A stretch of 64,000 nt of DNA from contig CALFLM010000060.1 in assembly GCA_937880075.1 (NCBI GenBank), positions 62,001 to 126,000 of the forward strand. The letters are read 5' to 3'. The position numbers and the translations under genes are program-made. A model generated the notes under the pieces. It saw only the letters and a program-made list of their open reading frames with translations, ran no database searches and had not been told where the DNA came from. Shown in pieces: positions 54,561-64,000 of the stretch (the stretch's first letter is position 1; each line of letters starts with the position of its first letter). The DNA comes from an uncultured Romboutsia sp. (lineage in GTDB: Bacteria > Bacillota > Clostridia > Peptostreptococcales > Peptostreptococcaceae).

Positions 54561-54591
54561 ATAGCCTCAGAAAATAACTGAGGTTATTTTC
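54561..54591 (+). terminator. intrinsic terminator of the spoIIIA operon
   Basis: ATA-G-CCTCAG / CTGAGG-T-TAT stem followed by TTTT; 18 bases after the last stop. Confidence 0.8.
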
Positions 54592-54666
54592 TTGCAAAGT
54601 AGAGTTCTATTTGGTATTATTATATATATAAATATAGTTCCTTAAAATAAGGGGGTAGTATTTGAA

Positions 54667-55029
54667 ATGGAAAATAATAATTTTGGACAAGTAAAAATAT
54701 CTAATGATGTAGTTGCTACAATAGCAGGACTTGCAGCTTTAGAAGTAGAAGGTGTAGAGACTAATACAACATTTACGGATAAAATACTTAAAAACAATGG
54801 TGTAAAGATACAAATAGAAGAAGAGGAAGTTAGCTTAGACGTAATGGTTATGATAGATTATGGTGTATCTATACCAGATATAGCTTTTAAAATTCAGGAA
54901 AATGTAAAAAATACTGTTGAAACAATGACAGGACTTAAAGTTTCTCAAGTAAATATACATGTTCAAGGAATCAGCTTCAAAAAAGAAAAAGCTGAAAAGG
55001 AAGAAGCTAAACAATCTAAAAAAAGTTAA
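54667..55029 (+). CDS. yqhY: Asp23/Gls24-family protein (YqhY-like)
   Basis: 120 residues: VKISNDVVATIAGLAALEVEGVE and VSQVNIHVQGISF are family blocks; the tail is Lys/Glu-rich. In Bacillus yqhY lies near the acc genes and nusB; here it is directly before nusB. Its function is unsettled (linked to lipid metabolism in Bacillus). It is a paralog of the protein at 37340. Confidence 0.9.
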   Translation: MENNNFGQVKISNDVVATIAGLAALEVEGVETNTTFTDKILKNNGVKIQIEEEEVSLDVMVMIDYGVSIPDIAFKIQENVKNTVETMTGLKVSQVNIHVQGISFKKEKAEKEEAKQSKKS

Positions 55030-55032
55030 TAA

Positions 55033-55061
55033 AAAACCTCTGAAAAATCAGGGGTTTTTTT
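55033..55061 (+). terminator. intrinsic terminator of yqhY
   Basis: AAACCTCTGA / TCAGGGGTTT stem followed by T run, right after the stop. Confidence 0.9.
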
Positions 55062-55106
55062 ATTGTTTAATATGTGCATAATAAACCTGAAGGAGGATTA
55101 CAACTG

Positions 55107-55619
55107 ATGAAAAGTGATAAGGCTAGAAAAGTAACTAGTAGAGAATATATTATGAAATTAATATATCAAATAGAAATGAATAAAGAGGATATAAAAAAGA
55201 TAGAGGAAAGATTAGATATATTTTTAAATGACAACTTTGAATATATAATAAATAGATATGAAGAACTTAGACTACAATATTCAAATAATCCAAATATAGA
55301 TCTTGATAATATACAATTAGATGATGCGATAGATAGAGAATACATGAACACAATATGTGAAAATTTAAAAGAAAATAAAGATAAGATAGATGAATTAATA
55401 AATAAATATGCAAAGAATTGGTCGGTAAATAGAATGCCTAAGGTAGATTTATCTATATTAAGACTTGCCATATGTGAATTAGTATTTATAGAAGAAATAC
55501 CAAGTAAAGTTTCTATAAATGAAGCTGTAGAACTAGCTAAACTTTACTGTGATGACAAATCTCCTAAGTTTATAAATGGTATATTAGGTAGTGTCGTAAA
55601 TGAGTTTGAAACAAAATAA
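55107..55619 (+). CDS. nusB: NusB, transcription antitermination factor
   Basis: A 170-residue all-helical protein that binds boxA of rRNA transcripts with S10. [32 protein letters not shown] and [20 protein letters not shown] are family blocks. ATG 55107 has AGGAGG ten bases upstream; the in-frame ATG 55074 precedes the site. It overlaps the next gene by 20 bases. Confidence 0.94.
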   Translation: MKSDKARKVTSREYIMKLIYQIEMNKEDIKKIEERLDIFLNDNFEYIINRYEELRLQYSNNPNIDLDNIQLDDAIDREYMNTICENLKENKDKIDELINKYAKNWSVNRMPKVDLSILRLAICELVFIEEIPSKVSINEAVELAKLYCDDKSPKFINGILGSVVNEFETK

Positions 55620-56586
55620 TATAATAATTGGAATTGATACTAGCTGCTATACAACTTCTATAGCAGCTATATCTTTAGAAAAAAGCATTATTTTAAATGA
55701 AAAAATAATGTTAAATGTTAAGGAAAATTCAAATGGATTAAGGCAAAGTGAGGGAGTATTTCAACATATAAATAACTTAGGAGAGCTTAGCGAAAAATTA
55801 AAATCACTACATGATAATTATAATATAGTAGGAGTTTGTGTATCAAAAAAGCCAAGACCTGTAGAAAATTCTTATATGCCAGTATTTACAGTAGGTTATA
55901 ACTTTGGAAAGGTTATGGCTAATTCACTAGATTGTAAATTTTATGAAACTACTCATCAAGAAAATCATATTGAAGCTAGTTTATTAAATAGTAAAATAAC
56001 TAACAGAGATAAATTTTTATCTGTACATATGTCAGGCGGAACAACAGAAATACTATTATTAAATAGAAATAAAAGCTCCTTAAAATACAATATAGAAATA
56101 GTTGGAGGAACTAAAGACATAAGTTTTGGTCAACTTATAGACAGAATAGGAGTTAAGTTAGGATATAAGTTTCCAGCAGGTAAGTATATAGATAAAAATG
56201 CCATAGATTGTGAAAGAAAAATTTTAAGTGGACTTAAAACTTCAGTAAAGGATGGATATATGAATCTATCTGGACTTGAAAATCAAATAAATAAGATAAT
56301 AGATTTAGAGGACTGTAAATATATATCTAAATTAGTTTTAGATTCAGTAGTTAGAAATATGTATAAGTCGTTAATTTATATAAGTAAGTTATACAATATA
56401 AATGAAGTAGTATTTTGTGGAGGAGTAGCGGCAAGTGAGTATGTGCGTATTAATTTAAGTACAAAATTAAGAAAAGATAAGATATATTCATACTTTACAA
56501 AGTCAGAATACTCAACAGATAATGCATGTGGATGTGCTATAATAGGGGTTGATAAATATGAAATTGAGAGCTTTAGAAATAAGTGA
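55600..56586 (+). CDS. TsaD/Kae1-like paralog (peptidase M22 family)
   Basis: A 328-residue protein of the TsaD fold that is probably not TsaD itself. It has [14 protein letters not shown], the metal pair in [10 protein letters not shown] (HxxxH; TsaD has HMEGH), [20 protein letters not shown] and [11 protein letters not shown]. TsaD makes the t6A base with TsaB/E; this clostridial paralog lies between nusB and xseA and has no known role. The substitutions in the His region suggest changed chemistry. It overlaps both neighbours (20 and 29 bases), so it is translated in a coupled chain. Confidence 0.82.
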   Translation: MSLKQNNIIIGIDTSCYTTSIAAISLEKSIILNEKIMLNVKENSNGLRQSEGVFQHINNLGELSEKLKSLHDNYNIVGVCVSKKPRPVENSYMPVFTVGYNFGKVMANSLDCKFYETTHQENHIEASLLNSKITNRDKFLSVHMSGGTTEILLLNRNKSSLKYNIEIVGGTKDISFGQLIDRIGVKLGYKFPAGKYIDKNAIDCERKILSGLKTSVKDGYMNLSGLENQINKIIDLEDCKYISKLVLDSVVRNMYKSLIYISKLYNINEVVFCGGVAASEYVRINLSTKLRKDKIYSYFTKSEYSTDNACGCAIIGVDKYEIESFRNK

Positions 56587-57763
56587 AGTTAACTCATATA
56601 TAAAGAGAGTATTAACTAATGATGCAATTTTATATAACTTAAAGGTAAAAGGAGAAATATCAAACTTTAAGGTACATAGTAGTGGTAATGTTTACTTATC
56701 TTTAAAGGATGAAAAATCCAAGATAAATTGTGTTATATTTAAGAGTAATTATAATAATGATTTGAAACTAGACAACGGTTCAAAAGTAATAGCTCAAGGA
56801 TATATATCACTTTATGAAAGAGATGGATCGTATCAATTATATATAAACGATATTGAGATTGAAGGATTAGGTAATTTATATATTGAATTCAATAAACTTA
56901 AAGAGAAATTATCTAAAGAAGGTTTATTTGATATTAAATATAAAAAATCAATACCTACTATGCCTAAGTCTATAGGAGTTATTACATCTGAGACAGGAGC
57001 AGTTATAAGAGATATTATTAATGTTATTAAAAGACGGTATTCAAAGGTAAATATAAAGCTATACCCAGTTAATGTACAAGGACATCAATCAAAGTATGAT
57101 ATATGTGATGGTATTAAATTTTTTAATAAGGAAAATAATGTAGATACAATTATAGTTGGTAGAGGTGGGGGGTCTATAGAAGAACTTTGGTCATTTAATG
57201 AAGAAATGGTAGCGAGAGAAGTTTTTAATTCTAAAATACCTATAATATCTGCGGTAGGACATGAGACAGATTTTACTATATGTGATTTTGTAGCAGATAT
57301 GAGAGCTCCAACACCATCAGCAGCAGCCGAAATAGCTACTCCGAATTTAGTTGACTTAGAATACAAACTTGATAATATAAAAAATAGACTTAGTAGGTCT
57401 ATGATTAATCAAGTTAACCTTGATAAGAATAGAATTAACTATGTGTTTGAAAAAATAAATAACTATTTAAAATTATACACGATAAAAGATAAAATAACAC
57501 AAATAGACAAGATATATGATAAAATAAATTTTGAGATAGAAAATACTATAAGTATAGAAAGTGAAAGATTAAAAAATACAGGAATAATACTACATAACTT
57601 AAGTCCTTTAGCTACATTAGATAGAGGATATAGTATAGTTCAAAAAAATCATGAGATTGTAAATAGTGTTAATCAAATTAGTTTAAATGATAATTTAGAT
57701 ATAAAATTAAAAGATGGAAATATAAAGTGTAGTGTAGAAAGTATAGAAGGTAAAGAGGTGTAA
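56558..57763 (+). CDS. xseA: exonuclease VII large subunit
   Basis: 401 residues: N-terminal OB fold (about 4-100, [20 protein letters not shown]), catalytic domain with [30 protein letters not shown] and [15 protein letters not shown], then coiled coil. It degrades single-stranded DNA with XseB. ATG 56558 follows AGGGG at nine bases. It overlaps the TsaD-like gene; xseB starts after two bases. Confidence 0.95.
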   Translation: MKLRALEISEVNSYIKRVLTNDAILYNLKVKGEISNFKVHSSGNVYLSLKDEKSKINCVIFKSNYNNDLKLDNGSKVIAQGYISLYERDGSYQLYINDIEIEGLGNLYIEFNKLKEKLSKEGLFDIKYKKSIPTMPKSIGVITSETGAVIRDIINVIKRRYSKVNIKLYPVNVQGHQSKYDICDGIKFFNKENNVDTIIVGRGGGSIEELWSFNEEMVAREVFNSKIPIISAVGHETDFTICDFVADMRAPTPSAAAEIATPNLVDLEYKLDNIKNRLSRSMINQVNLDKNRINYVFEKINNYLKLYTIKDKITQIDKIYDKINFEIENTISIESERLKNTGIILHNLSPLATLDRGYSIVQKNHEIVNSVNQISLNDNLDIKLKDGNIKCSVESIEGKEV

Positions 57764-57765
57764 AT

Positions 57766-57981
57766 ATGAATTTAACATATGAAGAAGCCTATAATAAGCT
57801 AGAATCTATTTTAGAAAGATTAGAATCTAAAAGTACTAGTTTAGATGAATCACTTAGTTTATATGAAGAAGGGATAAAGCTTTATAAACATTGTAATAAG
57901 CTTTTAGAAAATGCAGAACTTAAAATAAGTAAATTTAGTCAGTTAGGTATAGAAGAAGATTTTAATATTATGGAGGAATAA
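57766..57981 (+). CDS. xseB: exonuclease VII small subunit
   Basis: 71 residues: [17 protein letters not shown] and [21 protein letters not shown], the XseB signature. It wraps around the XseA coiled coil. Ends two bases before ispA. Confidence 0.95.
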   Translation: MNLTYEEAYNKLESILERLESKSTSLDESLSLYEEGIKLYKHCNKLLENAELKISKFSQLGIEEDFNIMEE

Positions 57982-57983
57982 TT

Positions 57984-58871
57984 ATGGAATTTAAACAAAC
58001 CTTAAAACAAAGAGCCAATCAAGTTGATAGTTTATTAAAAGAATATATGCCATCTGAAGAAGGTTACCAAAAGAATATAATGGAGTCTATGAATTATAGT
58101 TTAAGTGCAGGCGGAAAGAGATTAAGACCAATATTAACAATGGAGGCTTGTAAAATTGTAGGTGGTAATGTAGAAGATGCTATACCTTTTGCTATGGCAG
58201 TAGAAATGATACATACATATTCACTTATACATGATGACTTGCCAGCACTAGATAATGATGATTTAAGAAGAGGTAAAAAAACAAATCATATAGTATATGG
58301 AGAAGATATGGCAATACTTGCTGGAGATGCTCTTTTAAACTATGCTTTTGAGGTTATGTTATCAAATTCGATAGATAAAGAAAATCCAAATAAATATATA
58401 AAGGCTATGAATGAAATTGCAAAAACTTCTGGTATATATGGTATGATAGGTGGACAAGTTGTTGATATCCAAAGTGAAAATAAGAAAATATCAAAAGAAA
58501 AATTAGATTATATACATAATAACAAAACTGCAGCTATAATAATTGGATGTATGAGAGCAGGGGCCATAATAGGAGATGCAACACAAGAGCAATTAGAAAA
58601 AATAACTAAATATGCAAAAAATATAGGTTTATCATTTCAAATCGTAGATGATATATTAGATATAGTAGGTGATGAATCTAAATTGGGTAAAAAAGTAGGA
58701 AGTGATATAGAAAAACATAAATCTACATATCCATTATTAATTGGTTTAGATGAATCAAAGAATAGAGCATATGAATTAATACAAGAAGCTAAAGATAGTA
58801 TAAATTCAATAAATAAAGAAACTAAGTTTTTAAGTGATTTAGCAGATTATATAATAGACAGAGAGTATTAA
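57984..58871 (+). CDS. ispA: farnesyl/geranyl diphosphate synthase (IspA)
   Basis: 295 residues, a short-chain polyprenyl synthase: first aspartate motif DDLPALDND (84-92) and second motif DDILD near 222-226, plus GGKRLRPIL. It supplies farnesyl diphosphate for undecaprenyl carriers. xseA-xseB-ispA-dxs is a standard order; here a YuiD-like gene lies between ispA and dxs. Confidence 0.94.
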   Translation: MEFKQTLKQRANQVDSLLKEYMPSEEGYQKNIMESMNYSLSAGGKRLRPILTMEACKIVGGNVEDAIPFAMAVEMIHTYSLIHDDLPALDNDDLRRGKKTNHIVYGEDMAILAGDALLNYAFEVMLSNSIDKENPNKYIKAMNEIAKTSGIYGMIGGQVVDIQSENKKISKEKLDYIHNNKTAAIIIGCMRAGAIIGDATQEQLEKITKYAKNIGLSFQIVDDILDIVGDESKLGKKVGSDIEKHKSTYPLLIGLDESKNRAYELIQEAKDSINSINKETKFLSDLADYIIDREY

Positions 58872-58880
58872 GGAGGAAAA

Positions 58881-59309
58881 ATGAACTTTTTTTCGCAAAT
58901 TTTTAGTAATAAAGTCTTGGGAATAAGTATATTTGCTTGTTTTTTAGCTCAATTTATTAAAATATTTACAGGCAAAGAAAAATTTATGCAATTTTCAAGA
59001 TTATTTACTTCAGGAGGAATGCCGAGTTCACATAGTTCTTTTGTAACTAGTTTAGCTACATTAGTTGGAATTGAAAAGGGATTTAACTCTATAGATTTTG
59101 CAGTTGTAACTGTGTTTGCATTGATAATAATGTATGATGTTAGAAGAGCTGTTGGAAAACAAGCTTCTATATTAAATCAAATATTAGATGATTTTCATCA
59201 CAAGAAACATATAGAACAAAAAAGATTAAAAGAATTAATAGGACATACTCCAAAAGAAGTTTTATTTGGAGCAATATTAGGTATAATAACAGCTGTAGTT
59301 TTTGTATAA
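58881..59309 (+). CDS. divergent PAP2-family membrane protein (YuiD/DUF212)
   Basis: 142 residues, three to four membrane helices, with GGMPSSHSSFVTSLA (the acid phosphatase-like PSSHS) and MYDVRRAVGKQA, matching DUF212. It may act on lipid-linked phosphate, which would suit its place between ispA and dxs in isoprenoid genes, but this is inference. TTAAGGAGG upstream. A terminator follows about 120 bases later. Confidence 0.85.
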   Translation: MNFFSQIFSNKVLGISIFACFLAQFIKIFTGKEKFMQFSRLFTSGGMPSSHSSFVTSLATLVGIEKGFNSIDFAVVTVFALIIMYDVRRAVGKQASILNQILDDFHHKKHIEQKRLKELIGHTPKEVLFGAILGIITAVVFV

Positions 59310-59637
59310 ATTGAAAAGATATATAACATATGATATAATTTTTTATGTTTTATTTTGTTATAAAATTAATGTGTCTAAGTCAATACTAAGATATATTAAC
59401 TTTCAAAGTTTATCAAAACTATGCAAAGAAAAGGTCTTCTCATAGAAGGCTTTTTTAGATAATAAAAATTATAAACTATAATTTTTATTATCTAATTTTA
59501 TAATCTATATACTATAATTAAATAATAGTTTGAGGTATATATTAAGAATATAAAATCTTTAGTTAACTTAGTTGTTTAAATAAGAATATTTTTAGATAAA
59601 AGTGTGAATAAAATTGGTCAATAAAAGGTGAATGAAT
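59310..59637. other. AT-rich intergenic region upstream of dxs
   Basis: No gene visible. It holds the terminator at 59431-59456 and an AT-rich stretch that should contain the dxs promoter, which I cannot assign with confidence. Confidence 0.5.
59431..59456 (+). terminator. intrinsic terminator upstream of dxs
   Basis: GTCTTCT / AGAAGGC stem with CAT loop and one wobble pair, followed by T6; about 120 bases after the YuiD-like gene. Confidence 0.75.
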
Positions 59638-61494
59638 ATGTATAAATATTTAGACAAAGTAAATTCTCCACAAGACATAAAAAATATGACTGTAGATGAA
59701 TTAGATTTACTAGCAAAAGATATAAGAAAATTTTTAGTTAGATCTTTATCACAAACAGGTGGACATTTAGCGTCTAACTTAGGCGTGGTAGAATTGACTT
59801 TAGCATTACATAAGGTATTTGATAGCCCTAAAGATAAAATTGTATGGGATGTCGGACACCAATCTTATGTACATAAAATTATTACAGGTAGAAAAGATAA
59901 CTTCAAAAGTCTTAGACAATTTAATGGAATGAGCGGTTTTCCTAAAGAATGTGAATGTGAACACGATATATTTGATACGGGTCATAGTAGTACATCTATA
60001 TCAGTAGCACAAGGAATTGCTTGTGCTAGAGATATAAAAAAAGAAGAAAGTGATGTTATAGCAGTAATAGGTGATGGAGCTATAACTGGAGGAATGGCAC
60101 TTGAGGCATTAAATCATGTAGGATATACAAATACTGATATGATAATAATTTTAAATGACAATGAAATGTCTATAGATAAAAATGTTGGCGGAATGTCTAG
60201 ATATTTATCTAGTATAATAAGAAATTCTACTGTCAATAAGGTAAAAGATGAAGTAGAAAAGATATTACAAGCATCCCCAGGAGGTAATATAATATCTAAA
60301 ACTGCAAATAAGATGAAAGATAGTATAATTAGTAAATTTATACCTCAAGAATGTTCTTTCTTTGAATCTATAGGTATAAAATATTATGGTCCAATAGATG
60401 GTCACAATACTAAAGAGATTATAGAAGCTTTAAACAAAGTTAAATCTAAAAAAGGACCAGTACTATTGCATGTAATAACTAAAAAAGGTAAGGGATACCG
60501 ATATGCGGAAGAACAACCTGATAAATATCATGGAGTATCAAAATTTGATATAAAAAGTGGCATAAAAAGTTCTAATGTTGTATCAATATCTAATCAAGTT
60601 GGTCAAAAACTGAGTGAAATGGCAAATGAAAATGAAAATATAGTTGCAATAACTGCAGCTATGCCATCTGGAACAGGACTTAATATATTTGAAAAAAAAC
60701 ATCAAAATAGATATTATGATGTTGGGATAGCGGAACAACATGCTACTACATTTGCTGCAGGACTAGCTAAAAATGGTATGAAGCCTTATTTTGCAGTATA
60801 CTCAACATTTTTACAAAGGGCATATGATCAAATTATACATGATGTTTGTATAACAAGTAAGCCGGTAACATTTTTAATAGATAGGGCAGGTATTGTTGGT
60901 AATGATGGAGAGACACATCATGGGATGTTTGATTTAAGCTACTTAAATAATGTACCTAATATAACTGTAATGGCTCCAAAGGATAGCAAAGAGTTAGATT
61001 TAATGTTAGAATTATCTTTAAAAATTAACTCACCAGTTGCAATTAGATATCCAAGAGGAAATAGTTACTACTTAGAGATTGGATCTTACGAGCCTATAAA
61101 TTTAGGTAGTTACGAAATATTATCCCAAGGAAAAGATATAGTTATATTGGCTATTGGAAGTATGGTAAAAAATGCGTTAGAAGCGAGAAATATGCTATTA
61201 GAAGAAGGAATAAATCCAACTATAGTTAATGCTAGATTTTTAAAACCTATAGATAAAGAGCTATTAGATAGACTATTTAAAAATCATAAAAAAGTAGTAA
61301 CTATAGAAGATAATGTTATAACTGGTGGATTTTCAACTAATATAAATAAATTTATTATAGACAATAAATATGATATAGATATAACTAATATAGCTTTACC
61401 GGAAGGATTTGTACCTCATGGAAGTGTGGATGAGATATATAATAGTTTAGGATTATCACCGATTAAAATAGCAGATAAAATAAAAAGTTTATAA
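59638..61494 (+). CDS. dxs: 1-deoxy-D-xylulose-5-phosphate synthase
   Basis: First enzyme of the non-mevalonate isoprenoid pathway; joins pyruvate and glyceraldehyde 3-phosphate using thiamine diphosphate. 618 residues: [14 protein letters not shown], the TPP motif [15 protein letters not shown], and the transketolase-like [14 protein letters not shown] and [20 protein letters not shown] 59638 has AAGGTG at seven bases; the ATG at 59632 is too close to it. thiN in this window supplies its cofactor. Confidence 0.96.
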   Translation: MYKYLDKVNSPQDIKNMTVDELDLLAKDIRKFLVRSLSQTGGHLASNLGVVELTLALHKVFDSPKDKIVWDVGHQSYVHKIITGRKDNFKSLRQFNGMSGFPKECECEHDIFDTGHSSTSISVAQGIACARDIKKEESDVIAVIGDGAITGGMALEALNHVGYTNTDMIIILNDNEMSIDKNVGGMSRYLSSIIRNSTVNKVKDEVEKILQASPGGNIISKTANKMKDSIISKFIPQECSFFESIGIKYYGPIDGHNTKEIIEALNKVKSKKGPVLLHVITKKGKGYRYAEEQPDKYHGVSKFDIKSGIKSSNVVSISNQVGQKLSEMANENENIVAITAAMPSGTGLNIFEKKHQNRYYDVGIAEQHATTFAAGLAKNGMKPYFAVYSTFLQRAYDQIIHDVCITSKPVTFLIDRAGIVGNDGETHHGMFDLSYLNNVPNITVMAPKDSKELDLMLELSLKINSPVAIRYPRGNSYYLEIGSYEPINLGSYEILSQGKDIVILAIGSMVKNALEARNMLLEEGINPTIVNARFLKPIDKELLDRLFKNHKKVVTIEDNVITGGFSTNINKFIIDNKYDIDITNIALPEGFVPHGSVDEIYNSLGLSPIKIADKIKSL

Positions 61495-61511
61495 ACTAGA
61501 AAGGTAAATTT

Positions 61512-62324
61512 ATGAAGAAGAGAATAGATTTATTATTAGTCGAAAAAGGCTACTTTGAAAGCAGAGAAAGGGCTAAAAAGGCTATTATGGCAGGTGTTGT
61601 ATTTGTAAATAATCAAAGATGTGATAAGGCTGGTGTAGATGTTGATGAAGAGGCAGATATATTAGTAAAAGGAGATCCAATACCTTATGTAAGTAGAGGA
61701 GGACTTAAGCTTGAAAAAGCAATGAAAAATTTCGACTTAACGCTAGATGGTAAGGTATGTATGGATATAGGAGCATCTACTGGAGGATTTACAGATTGTA
61801 TGCTTCAAAATGGAGCTACAAAAGTATTTTCTATAGATGTAGGGTATGGGCAACTTGCTTGGAAACTAAGACAGGATAAAAGAGTTGTTTGTATGGAAAG
61901 AACTAACATAAGACATGTTACAATAGAAGATACAAAAGAGTTTGCAGATTTTGCATCTATAGATGTTTCGTTTATTTCCTTAAAATTAGTACTGCCTAAA
62001 TGTAAGGAACTTATTCGTGAAAATGGAGAAGTTGTAGCACTTATAAAACCACAATTTGAAGCTGGGAGAGAAAAAGTTGGTAAAAAAGGTGTAGTAAGAG
62101 AAAAATCAACTCATATAGAAGTTATACAAATGATATCGGATTTTGCAGTTGCAAATGGGTTTGAAATTTTAGATTTAGATTATTCCCCTATAAAAGGTCC
62201 AGAAGGGAATATAGAATACTTAATACATTTAAAAGTTACAAATCAACCATTTGAGTTTAATAGCGAAAATCATAATAAAAAAATATTAGAAGTAGTTGAA
62301 GCTTCTCATAATTTAAGTAAATAG
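61512..62324 (+). CDS. tlyA: TlyA-family rRNA 2'-O-methyltransferase
   Basis: 270 residues: an N-terminal S4 domain (KRIDLLLVEKGYFESRERAK) and a methyltransferase domain with CMDIGASTGGFTDCML (SAM site) and IKPQFEAGREKVGKKGVV. TlyA-type enzymes methylate 16S/23S ribose; in Mycobacterium this sets capreomycin sensitivity. It lies between dxs and recN; argR/ahrC, usual here in Bacillus, is absent. Confidence 0.93.
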   Translation: MKKRIDLLLVEKGYFESRERAKKAIMAGVVFVNNQRCDKAGVDVDEEADILVKGDPIPYVSRGGLKLEKAMKNFDLTLDGKVCMDIGASTGGFTDCMLQNGATKVFSIDVGYGQLAWKLRQDKRVVCMERTNIRHVTIEDTKEFADFASIDVSFISLKLVLPKCKELIRENGEVVALIKPQFEAGREKVGKKGVVREKSTHIEVIQMISDFAVANGFEILDLDYSPIKGPEGNIEYLIHLKVTNQPFEFNSENHNKKILEVVEASHNLSK

Positions 62325-62365
62325 ATGGATAAATATTAAATATATAAAAAAGAGGGGGATTTGAA

Positions 62366-64000
62366 TTGATCCTTGAGTTATATATGAAAAACTGTGCACT
62401 AGTTGAAGAATTAAGACTAGGAATAGATGAAAATTTAAATATATTAACTGGTGAAACAGGTTCAGGAAAATCTATAATAATAGATGCATTAGGATTATGT
62501 CTAGGCGAAAAATATGATAGATCCTTTTTAAGAAAAGATACAGAAAAAGGTGTAATAGAAGCTGTATTTCATTCAGAAAGTATCAACTTAAAAAAAGTTT
62601 TACAAGAACATGATTTAGATTTAGATGAAGACAATTTACTAGTAATAACTAGAGTTATATATTCTGATGGTAAAAGTGTAGCTAGAGTTAATGGAAGAAC
62701 GGTTAAGTTATCTATATTAAAAGATATTGCATCTACTTTAATAGATATACATGGACAACATCAGAATCAAGCACTATTCAATAAAGAAACTCATTTAGAT
62801 TTCTTAGATTTGTTTGGAGAATTTGAGTTAGAAAAATATAAAAAAGAATATAAATATATATATGATGAATATAGTGAAGTTAAAAAAGCATTAAGTGTAC
62901 TAACTGAAAATAAAGATGATATGCAGATACAAAGAGAAATAGATTTGCTTAAATTCCAAATGAATGAAATAGAATCTGCAAACTTAAGTAAAGATGAATA
63001 TGAAGAATTATTAAAACAAAGAGATGTATATAGAAATAGTGAAAAAATATATAGTAATCTTAATTTAGCATATCAGAATTTATATGAAGGTTCTGTAAAC
63101 TCTGTTGATTTAGTAGGAAATGCAGTAAAAGAGCTTAGTTTAATAGCTCAATATGACAAAACTTTAAGTGATTATAATAATGATATAGAAAGAATTATGT
63201 ATGAGCTTCAAGATATATCAAGAGAGATAAGAAACTATAAAGAAAATATAGATTTTGAGCCTTATGAACTAGAGCAAATAGAATCAAGAGTAGATGAAAT
63301 AAACAATTTAAGAAGAAAGTATGGAGATTCTATAGAAGATATATTTAATTACAATGAAAAAATAAAATCTAGATTAGAAGAAATACTAAATAGAGATGAA
63401 AAAGTAGAAGAATTAAAATTAGAAATAATGAGACTTGAAAAGACTCTTAAAAATAAAGCAGATGAACTAACAAAAGGAAGAAAAAAAGTCGCTTTAAAGT
63501 TAGAAGAAGTTTTATTAGTAGAGTTAAAAAGTTTAAATATGAAAAATGTTGTATTTAAAGTTAACTTTGAAGAAACTGTATTTAATATGAAAGGTCAAGA
63601 TGATATAGAGTTTATGATATCTTTCAACTTAGGTGAAGATATAAAGCCTATATATAAAGTTGCATCAGGTGGAGAGATGTCTAGATTTATGCTTGCATTT
63701 AAGACTATACTTGCAGATATTGACCAAATAGATACGTTAGTATTTGATGAAATAGATACAGGAATAAGTGGTATAGCAGCTCAGATAGTCGGAGAAAAGC
63801 TTAGTAATATCGGTAAGAAAAAACAAATTATATGTATAACACATTTACCGCAAATTGCTGCTACAGCAGATACTCATTACTGCATAGAGAAAAGTACATC
63901 AAATGAGAGAACATTTACAACTATAAGAAGGCTAGATAATAATCAAAGAAAAGATGAAATAGCAAGACTTATAGCTGGAAGTAATATAACAGAGAAAACA
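62366..64000 (+). CDS. recN: RecN, DNA repair ATPase (3' partial)
   Basis: An SMC-like double-strand-break repair protein. 545 codons are visible and the frame is still open at the window edge; the family has about 555-570 residues, so only the last few are missing. Walker A ILTGETGSGKSIIIDAL is at the start, a long coiled coil follows, then VASGGEMSRFMLAFK (signature) and VFDEIDTGISG (Walker B). Start TTG 62366 after AGAGGGGGAT. First residues: MILELYMKNCALVEEL. Confidence 0.95.
   Translation, partial: MILELYMKNCALVEELRLGIDENLNILTGETGSGKSIIIDALGLCLGEKYDRSFLRKDTEKGVIEAVFHSESINLKKVLQEHDLDLDEDNLLVITRVIYSDGKSVARVNGRTVKLSILKDIASTLIDIHGQHQNQALFNKETHLDFLDLFGEFELEKYKKEYKYIYDEYSEVKKALSVLTENKDDMQIQREIDLLKFQMNEIESANLSKDEYEELLKQRDVYRNSEKIYSNLNLAYQNLYEGSVNSVDLVGNAVKELSLIAQYDKTLSDYNNDIERIMYELQDISREIRNYKENIDFEPYELEQIESRVDEINNLRRKYGDSIEDIFNYNEKIKSRLEEILNRDEKVEELKLEIMRLEKTLKNKADELTKGRKKVALKLEEVLLVELKSLNMKNVVFKVNFEETVFNMKGQDDIEFMISFNLGEDIKPIYKVASGGEMSRFMLAFKTILADIDQIDTLVFDEIDTGISGIAAQIVGEKLSNIGKKKQIICITHLPQIAATADTHYCIEKSTSNERTFTTIRRLDNNQRKDEIARLIAGSNITEKT

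Overview
The window is 64 kb of low-GC (roughly 28% by eye) chromosomal DNA from an endospore-forming member of the Clostridia. Gene order (spoIVA, the ylm/sepF/divIVA cluster, ileS, mtnN-trpS, lspA, pyrR-uraA, rqcH, dapF-yicC-gmk-rpoZ-coaBC-priA-def-fmt, prpC-prkC-rsgA-rpe-thiN, spoVM/rpmB, fakA-recG-rsmD-coaD, ackA, rpmF-plsX, spoIIIA, nusB-xseAB-ispA-dxs-tlyA-recN) closely resembles my recollection of Clostridioides difficile and other Peptostreptococcaceae; placement in that family is an inference from synteny and style (TTG/GTG starts, strong AGGAGG sites, Zn-type L28 and L32). No tRNA, rRNA, insertion sequence, prophage or CRISPR array is visible. Almost everything is core housekeeping or sporulation on the + strand; only rqcH, rpmB, ylbJ and ylbM/tmcAL lie on the - strand.

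Layout. 1-5.3 kb: end of spoIVA, then a HlyD-like anchored protein leading the division cluster ylmE-sepF-ylmG-ylmH-divIVA. 5.3-11 kb: two T-box controlled aminoacyl-tRNA synthetase units, ileS (a type 2 enzyme with a GIHH instead of HxGH signature) and mtnN-trpS. 11-16.4 kb: a small envelope cluster (DUF5665, DksA-like, polysaccharide deacetylase, lspA, rluD), then pyrR and uraA, each with its own PyrR-type RNA hairpin. 16.6-31 kb: rqcH (-), dapF, yicC, gmk, rpoZ, coaBC, priA, def, fmt, DUF116, a Zn peptidase, rsmB, rlmN. 30-37 kb: the PP2C phosphatase/PASTA kinase pair, rsgA-rpe-thiN, a flavodoxin, a broken tiny membrane gene, spoVM (26 codons) and rpmB (-). 37-49 kb: yloU-fakA, recG, rsmD, coaD, a coiled-coil protein, ylbJ and tmcAL (-), ackA, yceD-rpmF, plsX. 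49-54.6 kb: complete spoIIIAA-AH operon. 54.6-64 kb: an Asp23-family gene, nusB, a TsaD paralog, xseA-xseB-ispA, a YuiD-like protein, dxs, tlyA and recN, which runs off the right edge.

How it fits together. The sporulation parts are complementary: SpoIVA and SpoVM build the coat base, SpoIIIAA-AH forms the mother-cell side of the feeding-tube channel, and YlbJ is a sporulation membrane protein. Translation is heavily represented (two synthetases, def/fmt, six rRNA-modifying enzymes, L28, L32, RsgA, RqcH). RNA-level control is the most striking regulatory theme: two T-boxes and two PyrR switches, one predicted to act on transcription and one on translation. The most interesting leads are the altered class I signature of IleRS, the ambiguous specifier of the mtnN-trpS T-box, the translational PyrR switch at uraA, a GC-rich structured intergenic element belonging to a dispersed repeat family, and a tiny membrane-protein gene interrupted by TGA. 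I found no convincing evidence of a wholly new multi-gene system.
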